Source of the DNA: Vitellaria paradoxa
Lineage: Eukaryota; Streptophyta; Magnoliopsida; Ericales; Sapotaceae
Direction: 5' to 3'
NCBI GenBank assembly: GCA_019916065.1
Contig: CM034239.1
Coordinates: forward strand, 44,284,663 to 44,348,662
DNA length: 64,000 bases
Shown: positions 35,701 to 48,300 of the stretch, piece by piece
Numbering within the stretch: position 1 is the stretch's first letter
Layout: each line of letters begins with the position of its first letter
Made by a program: the position numbers and the translations under genes
The notes under the pieces: generated by a model
What the model saw: the letters and a program-made list of their open reading frames with translations, nothing else
Database searches by the model: none
What the model was told of the DNA's origin: nothing

Positions 35701-38224
35701 CAAAAGAAACAATCTATACAGTTGAAACATACATAAAAGTCAAAAATTAAAATATATAATGAGCAAAAGAATTCCAACAATATTATTTTTCATTTCTGCC
35801 TAAATGCAAACGAAGAATTTTAATCCAAACTAGTACTGCTGTAGACAAAAAAATACCAAATCCAAATGAAATCCATTGGCAAGGTATCATTATATAATCC
35901 CTAGAACCAATAATGCAAAAAGGTCCAGCCTACACAAGGGCAGTTCAACAATACTGCTTAACGCTCTATATTACGCAAAATCATTTTCCTTTTTTTTTTC
36001 CCCCGCCCCCCCAGGGGGGGGGGGTACAATTAACAGATCAGCATTTCTCTAGGAAACAATAAAAAGAAAACATTAGAAAATATCAATATTTAGACATGTT
36101 TCTGTATACATGGAACTGGGAGATGGATAGAGCCTATCAAAAAAAAAAAAAGACATGAAACAATGCTTAGGAACATAACAAATACCCAAGAAAATGTACA
36201 CAGTGCAGTGCAAAAAGATGAAAGAGTTACAATCAGGCCTTTCGCTTATTTGACTTTCCCAGTCCCAAAATTCAATTAAAATAAAAGTTGTGCATTTTCC
36301 TTGCTTGAATTAGAAAATAAAAAATAAAAACGATTAGCTATTTCAGGGTGTCTCCTCAAAAAGAAAGTGTCCTATACTCCTATTGATCAATGGAATGAAC
36401 CTAATAAACAACAACCTGCAGCAAATAGATTAACATTTACCTTTCAAAAAAAAAAAAAAATAGATTAACATTAGCAAAATAGACATAAGTGGTAGACAAT
36501 AGAATAAGGTATTTCTTAGTGCCCTTCAACTGTACATCCAAATGCAAGTTTGAAATTGATTCGATGCTTTCTTGTTCTGGTTGCTAAGCCTTTATCACAA
36601 TTCAAGCTTTCTACAAGCTTCCACCAACTCCTCTTCAAAGCAGCCTCTCAAATCCTTCCTATCCTCTGCCAAGATAGAGCTGGCAAGCCATCTAAACCCA
36701 GCCTCCGACCAAAAGTCTTCCTGTGTAACTTCTCATAAAAGAACAGGAGCCCCATTTTCAATTACATCTTACATATGCAACTATTTCCCATTTACTAATG
36801 ATGATGAAAGACTTCACAATTTTATCCAGTTATAGTAATTCATCCTCTCCTTTAACATTTAACTCTACATCAAATTCTCCTTCCCGATCTATCAATCTCC
36901 ATACTCCCCTTTGTCCCCCACTCCCTATACGCTACACATGTAAAATCATAGCAACACGCCAGACTGCAATTCTAGTTGTACAAAAGGATATGCAATATTG
37001 TAAAGTTAACCAATGATTCAAGTATGCCCTATGGTCTTGGATCCATTTCTGACTGAAATATCTACATGAAAACGATTTTCATAAAGTTCTCATACAAATT
37101 TTCAGCATATTTTATTTTTGTCTTTAATTATTATTTCTAGCAGTCATTACTTGCAAACAGGTTATGGGACACACATAATAACAAATATATATATATATAT
37201 ATATACAATTACACAAAGTTAGATCCATGTAGAAGCAAGTATTTCGGTCCAAATAACAATAGCAGAAACAGTTACCTTCGTAGGGGGACTGTGATGGACC
37301 AAGTATCATGACATTGAAATACCGCATATTCTCTTCTGAAGGTGAAGCACTGATTCCAGGGGCTGCATTTACAATTTACAAAATGGTATGCAATAAGCTC
37401 TAACATCTGTAAATAGAAGCAGAATTTCACAGCAGCATTTTACACTTCCAAATCCCAATCACATTGCAGCATTTAAAAAAAAAAAAAAAAAAAACAGAGC
37501 AAATAATTTTATAAATAAAAACAACTAAAATAAAAAAGATAATTTGTAAAGGAAAAAGCATAGGAATGGGAATTCAAAATTACTTCTCTCGTTGGCGTCA
37601 AATGAAAAATGGTGGGGGCAAAGCATGAAATTTGATAAATAAAAACAAGTAACACTAAAAATAAAAATATAATTAATTAAGTAATTCCTTTCATTTCCTT
37701 ATATATTTTAACCCAAATAAATAAAAACTTATATGTGAGATTTTATTTTCCCCTCATTTTTTCACTTCTCTTTTCCATCAGTTTTCTATTTCTTGCCAAA
37801 TCCTTGATCTAAACACACCCTGAAAGTAAATACAGGAGAGATATTCAATTTGGTGTTAAATAATTTGGAACCCCCGTCAAAATTATATTAATTCAACATA
37901 TAATACTGCTCTTAATAACACTTAATAGTAAGCCTAAAATTTTTTATTTTCACTTTTTTAAAAAATAAAAAATAAAAAAATTACAGGCGTGCCTCCACTT
38001 CTAGAAATTATGAAAACAAAGCTCGAGAGAGAGACCTGGTTCGCTGAGAAGCCGCTGCGTTTCCTGTTCAATCGCAGAGAAATATGAGCAAATATCAAAC
38101 CTAGAAATGGGATGATTTGTTTGTGCATATATTGATTGGATTGAAAGAGATAAAATGGAGGAATAGGGAAAGGGATCGGTGAGGGTACCTTGATAATCCT
38201 TCGAGGAAGATTGCTGTTTGCCAT
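29123..38224 (-). CDS. UBC13: ubiquitin-conjugating enzyme E2, UBC13 type (UBC35/UBC36-like)
   Basis: Eight exons on the minus strand give 154 aa: 38189-38224, 38036-38063, 37276-37362, 35535-35593, 32902-32943, 32751-32824, 32499-32596 and 29123-29163. The protein starts [12 protein letters not shown] and has the E2 fold in full. It includes [33 protein letters not shown], the HPN motif (79-81), the catalytic Cys at 89 (GRICLDIL), and the C-terminal [11 protein letters not shown]. Ubc13 enzymes pair with Uev1/MMS2 to make Lys63-linked ubiquitin chains in DNA-damage tolerance and in iron and immune signalling. The length is one residue over the usual 153. All introns are GT-AG except intron 5 (32825-32901), which starts GCAAGT after AAG. 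Introns 4 and 7 are 2.6 and 3.3 kb and carry LINE debris. The start ATG is the first after the promoter and matches the family. Confidence 0.97.
30064..30117. repeat. 27-bp tandem repeat, two units
   Basis: The unit opens GAGATATGTTTAC and closes CCAAGCCC. The two units differ at one position. It lies within UBC13 intron 7. Confidence 0.85.
31190..32151 (-). pseudogene. LINE fragment in UBC13 intron 7 (sense to the gene)
   Basis: Minus-strand reading gives the C-terminal part of a plant L1-like ORF2, with pieces such as [38 protein letters not shown] and PWENLWS at 31777-32151. Downstream, in other frames, a tail resembles [12 protein letters not shown] near 31230. Frames are broken. It ends towards 31190 in a T-rich stretch on the plus strand, which is the poly-A end of a LINE inserted on the minus strand. 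No protein is made from it. Confidence 0.65.
32701..32722. repeat. (GA)n microsatellite in UBC13 intron 6
   Basis: Eleven GA units preceded by a (TA)n tract, lying within the 154-bp intron 6. It may vary in length between individuals. Confidence 0.9.
34800..35250 (+). pseudogene. LINE zinc-binding reverse-transcriptase (zf-RVT) relic in UBC13 intron 4
   Basis: The open frame at 34818-35081 carries the plant LINE zf-RVT signature: [20 protein letters not shown] followed by HEVWEAIN, i.e. the pattern Cx2Cx9Hx5C and then W. Downstream to about 35250 the sequence reads [15 protein letters not shown] and then IKHEVRAK in another frame, the usual end of such ORF2 proteins. It lies on the strand opposite to UBC13, is truncated at the 5' end and is frame-broken. 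Confidence 0.75.
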
Positions 38225-38420
38225 TTGATTGGTCAATTGATGGTCAGACTCAGACTCGAGGGAGCGCCGAACAACAGATTGCTGATTTCAGGTAAAGAAG
38301 ATACGATGAGTTGAGCCAAGCGAAAAGGGAAAGGGAGAGGGGAGCGCAGAGTAGGGTGGAAAAAAAGTAAAAAGGTTTAGAAAGCAATTTCGGAGGTGCT
38401 CTGGGGCGTAACTGGAGTAG
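38225..38420 (-). promoter_or_regulatory. probable promoter/5' leader of UBC13
   Basis: The sequence upstream of the UBC13 ATG (reading the minus strand) is relatively balanced in composition, with purine-rich plus-strand blocks near 38320-38345. No clear TATA box can be pinned down. Many plant housekeeping genes have TATA-less promoters. The boundary is a guess. Confidence 0.3.
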
Positions 38421-41400
38421 TATAAAATCCTATAAAATTATGAAAGTTAATATATCGTATTTTGTACAGTGATTATAAAATTTAAAATTTATTATTTTAT
38501 AATTTATGTTTATAAAAATTTGTAAAATTTTATAGGGTTAAAAGTGTTACAGTGAAAAAATTCACTACAAGTGTTATTGTAAAAATATGATATCCATTCG
38601 ATTAAAAGAATCAAATTTTAATCTTTTATTTTTTATTATAGTGATTTTTTCACTACAACTCTTGAAATTTGTTTAATTTCAAACACACCTTTGGTTGGAC
38701 GAAAATTTAGCCAAAATAATATAAAAATATAAAGATTTAATGTAAAAATGGTACGTAGTGAGAGTTGATTACAAGAAACTATAAAAATTTAGTAAAAATT
38801 TATAAATTTTGATTAATTTTGACTGACTAAACTCTGCCACGTCAATAATTTCCAACGGGAGGAAGCGGATTTGGCCAGTCAGACCTAACCAAACACGTTT
38901 GGTTATCAAAGCCAACGAGAATGGAACGGGAAGGAATTTAAAATGTGATTTGACGATTCCATGTCGGCCTGTTCGGTTTGGTGGGCCTGTAGTAACAAAA
39001 TTGAAATGATAGGTAAATGATCAAATTATGATGCGTTTAGTGTGTTACAAGTAAAATAAAATAAAATAAATTATAAATTCATGATTTATGTAATTAAATA
39101 AAAAGTGAATAATTTTTAAAATTTTTTAATATTTTTTAAATTTGTTTGTCACTCAACGCGTGTCTTATTTAATCTTTCTCTTTTTAACATAAAAACTACA
39201 GTAACCAAATCTAATTAAGGAAATGGAAATAATTAGTTTTAGTTTGATTTGATGATTTTTTTTGGACAATATGAATAATGAGTGTATTTGAAATTGTATA
39301 AATTAGTATAAAATTATAAATATTGTAATCTCGTAATTTATGTAATAAGTAAAAAATTCAAAATTTTGTAGAGATTTATAAAAATTTATATTGCTTTAAA
39401 ATATATATACAAATATATTTATCAACTAAATGTTACATAACCTAATGAGTGTGTTTGGAATTGTATAATTAGTATAAAGCCATAAAAGTTATAATTTTGT
39501 AATTCATGCCGTAAATGAAAATTTTTAATTTTTTAGAGGTTTGTAGAAATTTGAAGAGTTCCAAATGACCCATAATATATCGTACTTTAGAAATGATAAT
39601 TCATGTCAACAAGTCCCGTGTTTGATTTTATAATTATATTTATTTGTATTTATGTTTAAATATTTTTAAATTTAATAAATATATTAAATAATTATTTATT
39701 TTAAAATAAAGTAAAATTATGTCAATTGAGCTAGGTATTCTTATCAAGTTTGTATTTCTCTTTTTAATAATTTTATGTTTACATTGTATTGGATTTAAGG
39801 TTTAGTTTGAGAAGTAAAAAAATTACTTTTTTTTATAATTAACTATCATAAAGATAACACTTTTTTTTTGTGTCTAGGAAAAAAAAAAATTGACACAAAA
39901 AAGTTACCTTTTAATAGTTAACTTTTTAATTTTTTGTTAATTTAATATTTTTGTTCTTGAAAATTAAAAAAAAAGATTAAAATGTATTACAGTAAATTTA
40001 ATCATTTTAAAAAATTATAAAAAAATGAGTAGTTAATAATTCAGTTAACAACTATTTCTTACTAAGCAGAACCTAAATCTTACATTAATGGGGCTCCACT
40101 CACTGACAATGACCTTGGAAAGTGGGTTGTTATTATTTTTAATTTCATTAATTGAGCAATTTCTTAGAATGTAGACAAAATAGGAGTTGTTGTACGTATG
40201 TAGATTGAATTTGAATCCCACCATCCCAACCCCAAATACTCGTATCCACCGTTCAATAAATAAATGTCTCAACAATTGCTTTATAACATATTATTAATTT
40301 AGAATTAAGTCACACTTTACTAAATTAAGTTGAAAAAGAAAATAAAATATGTTAATTATAGAGTAGGAATGAGTTTAGTTTGTCTTCGGTTTATGATCAA
40401 AATGAATTTAAATTAAGTTTAGTTTGTGTCTTGAGCGGAATCTCAAATACAGAAGAATTTGTCTCAAAAACTCGAGAGTCAAAGTTGATAAAATAATTTA
40501 TATATTTTATATTTTATATTTTAATAATATTCTTTATAATATTTTATTTATTGTATTTTAAACAAAATGGCATCATTTTGATTTAATTTAGTTATTCACA
40601 AATCAATCTCGAGCTTAAATTATCTTTTATGGAAGTGAGCTCGGGCTTAAAGTTCAAATTGAGCTTGAGTTCAAACTCAGTATAAATAGCTCGAATTGAA
40701 TTCGAATAAATTAAAATCCGACTTGTTCTATCCCTAATATTAATCCTAAAATTGTCTAATTTCTTATCAAAATAATCCAAGTAACCTAATTAATTAATTA
40801 ATTTATAACACATGCTATTTCAATTTTATTTGTAACAGTGGGGGTGTTTTGAATTAAAAAATTAGTATAAATTTATAAAAATTACAATTTCATAATTTGT
40901 GCTATAAATAGAAATATTTTAATTTTTTAGAGATGTGTGAAGTTTGAAACTCCAGAGCGCATTATTAAATTCAATATTCCTACATACTTCTGTTTTATTA
41001 GTAACATTGATCGTTTTTATTAATTAATTTGCAATGCAAAACTATTTCTGTTACTACTGTGTTTGAAAGGACTAGATAAATTATTGGTCAGTTTCCCAAA
41101 TATACAACTCATTATTTTCACTTAAAATAAAAAGTTTTTTTTACAGGTAATTATTAATTTATAATATTAGTCATTTTCAATAAATAATTAATTAAAAATC
41201 AGTGCAAATTTACTACTTTCTCTAATAAAAAAAAACTTAAAAAAAATCCTAAACACCAACCGAGATTTTTTAACCTAGATTTTTAAATATAAAAAAATTA
41301 GTTTAATAATCTTAGTCATTTTTAATAAGTAAATGATTAAATATTAAAAGTAAGGCAAAAATTATGATTTTCCTTAAAATGAACTTAAAAAAAAAATTCC

Positions 41401-42316
41401 CAAACACACCATTCTTACTTTTTTAAGTTGGTTTTTATTTATTTATTAGGTTATTAGTAATGCTATATAATTAGAAAGCATTTCTTAAAAATCCTATCAA
41501 AATGAGATAACATTATACAAAGGCCTATCACTTTAAATAAAAAATAAAAAATCATTAAAATGCTTTGTATTTACAAAACTACCACTATTATATTATTCTA
41601 ATAGCTTTTTCTTATGATACTTTCTCGTGGATTAGTTTTTTTCTTTTTTTTTTTTTCTTTTTATCCACACTAACCTCAAGCTACAGTAATTAATTGCCAT
41701 TTAACATTTTTTTAAAGGTAATTGCCATTTTAACATTGTGTTGTCATGCAGAAGGAGGTAAGATAAAAGAAAAAAAAAAAAAAAAACAAACAAAAATCCT
41801 CTTAATAGTTCAGTTGAAATTCAAGAAAAAGGAAGAGATTGACATAACATGACATTGATTTAAAACTATCGGATTTTAATTTAATAATTTAGATACATTC
41901 ATACTATTTTAATTAAAAAAAAATCGTGAATGTATTTAGACCGTTAAATGTTAATCTAATGATCTTGATTGCAAGTCAGTGAAATAGAGTATGTCAGCTC
42001 TCCCCTAGATCTGAATTTCAATTTTGAGACAGTGCTACATCCACAAAGCATGCATGCATGTGATAAAAATAACAATATTTTCTTGCCTAAAGAAAAGCAG
42101 GCTGCCATAATGCTAATATTTTCATCTTGTTACAGTATTATTGTACCCATAAAAAACCCATCCTGCTTAAAAAGAATTGAGGAAATAACATTCTCTTTCT
42201 ATTGGCATAACAAGATTCGTATCTTCTGCAGGAATGAATGATTTTTAACTTCTAACGAAGCTAAAACAAGAATCATACTTGTTTGTTTACTCTCATCAAA
42301 TCCAGTAGATTCATCT
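38400..42316. other. intergenic DNA with repeated short elements
   Basis: No gene seen. Copies of repeat family D (TGTTTGGAATTGTATAAA-type opening, TAATTTGTAATTTAT-like middle, TTTAGAGATTTG near the end) lie at about 38405-38545, 39275-39400, 39444-39575 and 40848-40975. The stretch at 39030-39170 has inverted edges GCGTTTAGTGTG / CACTCAACGCG. The rest is AT-rich. Open frames at 40045-40275 and 41969-42241 have no motif. Confidence 0.5.
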
Positions 42317-45300
42317 TCAAAGCAAGCAGGCTTCTGAAGAGAACAGAAAACACGTATGCTGGCCAAATACAGGCAAATCCAATGATGCACGAGCAATGGA
42401 GACGTCTTCTTCTTGTATTTCAGCCTCAGTAGCTTTGTTTTCCTACACACATTCAGAGCAGGCTTAAACGTCAGAAAGCAACAAAATCATCTCATTCCCA
42501 ACTCCCATGACAAATTCAATTAGCTAAGGACCAATGTTGAGCAAAATCCTCAATGCCTCACAGTTGAGAATAATCAAGCCCTGATAAGACCAACTAAAAC
42601 TTTTTATTAAGGTACCTGAATTATATAATTCCTTCCAATGGCATTCTCCTGTTCTTCCTTAATGTACTTCTCCTTTTTAACTTAAATTGTTAAGCACCCT
42701 ACTCAAAACGAATTGGTTAAGAGTGGAGAGTCCCACTAAGATGCTATACTGCTTTGAGAGGCTTGATGTTATCAATGTGAGATACGTTCTAATATACCCC
42801 TTTCACATGCAACCCCCAATTGCATGTGAAAAATCAAACTAGTGCACCGAATACGAGAAATGCACAACTAAGAGATTTAGAAGTGAAGCACGAACGGGTC
42901 CTCCCTAAACACAAGTGATCTAATACCAAGTTAAAATCTAACTCAAAATCAATTAACTAGGAATAAAGAGGCCCGTTAGAATTTTACTGGTTTGGGAAGC
43001 TTGCTTTTATCCATAAGATATATTCTAACTTAAACTATATATACTAAACATGCATATAAATCATCCACTACCATGGAAGTAAAATATGCCAGGAATTCAG
43101 TTATACCAATTTACTAATTTATAATTCAAATGGATCATAAAATTTTAGGGATTGTCTCTTTGTTATGGTTTTAAATTCAGGTTAAGGGGCAGTACTGCAC
43201 TTATAGTTTTTAACTTTGTGGATTTATTTTCCAGTTTTTATGAGTTTTTTTTGTAGGACTTATTTACCTTGTCATTCAAGGCTCTGATGTAGCCAACAAC
43301 CAAGATTTGCACCTGCTGATCACTTATACGCTCATTGCTCGCATCAAGTAGATGTATTTGCTGAAAGGACAAAGAAACAGCTGTCAGAAATTCCAGATTG
43401 ACAAAAAAAAAAAAAAAGTAGTAATAATGATAATAAACATAAGAGATAATAGTAGACTCAAGGCGACCACAGCAAAAATGGAGGTATATGTTGAGGACAA
43501 GATCGCCACATGAAGTGCCAGTGACGGATACAAAATTTGATTCATGGGATTGGCACCTCCCCCCCCCCCCTCGGGGGGGCGGAGATTGAAAAATTATGGA
43601 CAAGAAGGGTTATTAGTGGTTTTGACGAAAATTTGGAGGGCAAACTTTCAGTAGGTATTTAAAATTTTTGCTGAAATTACACAAGACCTCTACTAATTTT
43701 CCGAAAGGTTGTATATTGCCACCATGAAGGAATGTTATCAAGATATCGCGTACTATAGAATTTAGATTTCCAAGGCTTTTAAGCATACACCTATCTAGAG
43801 GAATGAAGTCCAATTTTAGAAAATAAACAAACTGAAGAATGTATCCCAGATTCTGAAAATTTGTTCTTTGTAAGTATTCTGAAAATTCGTTATCAGGAAA
43901 AAGAAAAATATTTGTTGAAATGCTATGAAGAGAGGAAATGACTCATGCAAGTGATCTTCAAACTTTGCTTACAAAAACAGTTATCTTTGAAAGCAACAAT
44001 TCAGGGGCTAATTACTTACAATTTTTCTCTTACAAGTACAGCAACCGTGGTCCCATCCAAAGCTGATCAAAACCTTGAAGACCTCATGCGTGTCAAATTT
44101 GGCCCAACCAAAGTAGATCCCAAAATATTGATCAGGAAGAGCAGATTCTCCACCATCTGGGTTTTCAATATTCTATTTCATAAACTTGCAACACAATTTT
44201 TATGTGTAAGAACTACCAAATGCTAATGCAATGCTTGAATCTTCTTGCAAGAATATAATCAGAGTAAAAATGCACAAATCATATTACAAGCATTGGGTTC
44301 TAGTTATAGGAAATCAGGTAATATCTAATGGTGGTGTGTGTAAACTAATGTTTATAAAAGATAGAAACTGATGAACCTAGCGCTTATGTGCTCATGTATA
44401 ATTCTTTGTAAACTTAATAAACAATTAAAAGGAAAATATTCTCAAAACCTGTAGATTGACACAGACGTCCATCGCCATACCAACCCTTCAAATAAAAGGG
44501 TTCTATTGGCAATGCATTATCTACCCCTGAAATCATTAAATAAAATGGCATCAAACTGGAGGATATGGGATCGGGATCAGAGAAGGTGAATACATTTGAA
44601 AGATACATACAGTCTTCAAATGGTGGAAGACCCCATAGCTCGGGCTTGAATTCCAAAAGTGAATGAAGCACAGAATCTGCAATGGAATAGTGATCAGCTG
44701 CATTTTGAAGTGAAGGAACAGCCTACTACCTTCATTCCAGCAGCCCTTGCTGCTTTAAAACCAACCCTATCAAAATATCAGTAATGTAAGTTACTGATAT
44801 GGTCAAACAGTTCAAAGTTACTAAATATAAACAGCACATGGTAGCTGGAAAATGGACTAGTTCACAGTGGGAGCCTGTTTAACAACTACGCTCTAAATGG
44901 CATAACCATCAGGAAACATTCACCAAACTATTGTGAGTAGGTTAATTCTCCAACATGAGGCATCACCCCGCTATAAATGGCATCTGGTTGATGGACACCT
45001 AATCTCACAGCATCCTCCAGCTGAATCTCTCTCGCCACGGTCATAGAACTTTCACATCTCCATTTGTCTTCAACGTGTCCACACCCAACCTCCATGAGAC
45101 TCACCTTGGGATTGAAGTAAGGCCTGACCTCCTCTTCCGAGAGAACCTTCCACTCACGCGCACCCCTAAGGGTCTCACGGCCTTTCCCTTAGCGAGGAAT
45201 TACTGGAGACCAAGGGTTGGATGGCTAGAGTCAGGGAATCATTCAAGACCCCTCGATTGGTCTAGAGAGAGCGAGACATTACAAGACAAACTTATTGCAA

Positions 45301-48300
45301 CCTCCTCACACCATAATATAGCCATAATCCTCACAATATCCGATGGTGCAGCATACGATGCCATCCACTTAATCAAATCCTTGCCTCACTTGCCTCCATA
45401 AGTCTAACCTCCCTCTTATATATACCATCATCCATCAACCCTATAGTGCACGCCACTACAATCCTTCACCATAGCCAGTATTCCTGTGCTCTCTCTCTCT
45501 CTCTCTCGCGCGCGCGCAGGTGCACACAAATATGCGTGCACACATCTTGCAAGATGATTGGAGTAAAATTGTAACATCTATCCTAACAAGAAAGCATGTT
45601 GAAACCAAGTATAGTTCTACCAGCCATCTCGACCCAAATATAGTGTATGGCGGCAGTACTTTGTCATTGCTAACTAAAGTTTGTTATAATTAATTAGGGA
45701 ATAAAATTGAGATAATATCCCTCCGTGATATGTGCTGTAATTTAGAAATTCATGTTCCTTGTCTTTTTCTTATTTTTGGTGATTTCTTTGGCTATATAAA
45801 GGCACTCTTTGTATCTTGTGGTATCACCTTAGTGATACAAACGAATAGAGTTTTCTCCTATTCCTCTCTATAGTTTTTGTTTATATCTCTTACAGTTATT
45901 CCTTGAAAATTATAACATAAAGATATTAAAAGTCATTTGATTTGATGCCAAGGCCTTTTAGTATCCCTTGACTGGGCTCTACCTCTCCCTTCTAAGCTAG
46001 TTCCGGACATAGAAAAAATCAATACTACCCTTGCGAACCACGCTTTGGTACGCATGTTCCAGAATGTGGAACACCAATGTTCCAATACACTAAGTTTAAC
46101 GATCTAAAAAGATTATACATTTAATATATTTTCATTAGAGAACACATTTGAAAATAGTGAATTGATAACAAATCCAATGACAATAACCAATAATTTTAAG
46201 TTTTTACGGAAGAATAATGAGTAAAGATTCTTATCAAATAAGGGCACTTAATTTCATAAATATCTATATTATTTTATTTTCTTAATTATTATTATTTTTT
46301 TAAAATAAATCACTTTTATATACCAAAACATTTTAATGATATGACGACTCAATAATAAGTCTACCCCCGCAATTTAAAATACAAGTGTACCACGTTTCCA
46401 TTCTCATTCCATGTACCGAAACAATTCATGTTCCAAGTGATATTGGTTTCAGATCGCATAAAATTCAAGAACTTGTTGCAAAACCACTCATTAATCTAAT
46501 AACAACCAAAATCTAGAGGGCGAGGTCTGATTCGCAATTTCTTACAAGTATTCTAGATTTCCAATTGGTTTGGCTCACATTTTACGTGTCAATTAAGTAT
46601 GCAAACTAGAACCTCAATTTACGTAATTGTTAATTTGCACTCCTAAGGAGAAACTATGGTTTAATACCCAACATGCATCATGTCAAATGTTCCCTATTGA
46701 AATATAGGACTACTATAGTTGCCTTTTCTGGAGTGGCTAATTTCAAATTTGGAAGATGACTATAATTTTCCCCAATCCTCTCATGTCATCAAATAATTTG
46801 AGGAATGATCCTATCAAACTAACAAATTGACAAGAATTGTACGCACACAAACTGAATTTTGTTGTGTGAATTTATATACACAAAAGGAGTGATTCTACAC
46901 ATTACCTTGGTGTTCATTTGGATCACCAAGTGACTAGATACACTTCCTACATTAACTCTAGTGTATTAATGCTACATTAAATACATTACATACATTGACA
47001 CTCCCCCTCAAGTTGGAGCATATATATCATATTTTCCAAACATGTTACAAATGTATCTCACTTTAGCTCCTCCTAAGGCCTTAGTAAACAAATCAGCTAA
47101 TTAATCTTCTAAATTCACATGACTGGTTTTGATGACATTCTGTAATATATTTTCTCTGACAAAGTGACAATCAGCTGTTTGGTTTGCTCATGAAACACTG
47201 GGTTAGAACTAATATGAGCACTAGCTTGATTATCACAAAATAAGTCCGCAGGCTGGGATTCATAAATCCCTACTTCTGTCGTCATACAATATATCTAGAC
47301 CAATTTATAAGAAGTATGTGTCATAACCCTATATTCTGATTTTACACAAGACCTTGCTACCACTGTCTGCTTTTTACTTTTCCAAAACACTAAGTTTCCT
47401 CCCACAAATATACAGTACCCAGTAATTGATCGTTTACCTGATGGCGAACCAGTCCAATCTGCATCTGTGTAACCTTGAACACGTGTATGACTATTATTTC
47501 GATACAACAAACCACATCCTGATGCACCTTTTAGATATCTCAGAATACGAATAATCGCATCCCAATAACTTAACCGAGGAGCTTCAAGGAACTGACTCAC
47601 TACACTCATAGCAAATGAGATATCTAGTCATGTAACAGTGAAGTAGTTAAGCTTCCCAACTAATCTGCGGTACCGAACAGGATCATCCAATAATTATCCT
47701 TTATCTGCCAGAAGCTTCGTATTGGGATCCATTGGAGTATCAATTAGTTTGATTCCTAATATGTCGGTTTCAGATAGCAAATCAAGAACATATTTCCTCT
47801 AAGAAAGGGTAATACCCTCGTGTGATCTTACAATCTCAATCCCCAAGAAATACTTTAGTGTACCCAGATCCTTGGTGTTAAACTTAGTTTGAAAGAATAT
47901 CTTCAGATCATGAATTCCTTGTGTGTCATCACCTATAATTAGAATATCATCCACATAAACCAGCAACCATATCTTTCCCTGAATGATCAACGCCGCACCG
48001 TATCAATCCAAATTCTATCCCCACATCACTAAACCTGCCAAGCTATGCAAAAGGAGATGCCTTTAGGTCATACAGTGATTTTTTCAATTTACACACCAGT
48101 CCAAACTCTCCCTTAGCAACAGAACCAGGAGCTTGTTCCATAGACACCTTTTCTCTAAGATCACCATAGAAGAAGGCATTTTTAACATCAAGTTGATGAA
48201 GTGACTAGCAAAAAATAACTACCAGGGAAATGAGAAGATGAATTGATGTGATCTTAACCACAAGAGAGAAGGTCTTTGAAAAATCAAGGCCATAGACTTG

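Noticed and set aside
43361..44019. A missing exon in the HAD gene between exons 8 and 9
   Set aside because: The first donor I considered (after TGTACTT) left the wrong phase. Using the stronger GTAAGT donor 14 bases further on makes exons 8 and 9 join in frame, so no exon is missing.
45075..45401. 108-aa open frame as a gene inside HAD intron 5
   Set aside because: No recognisable domain, opposite strand to the host gene, and no promoter or splice signals evident.
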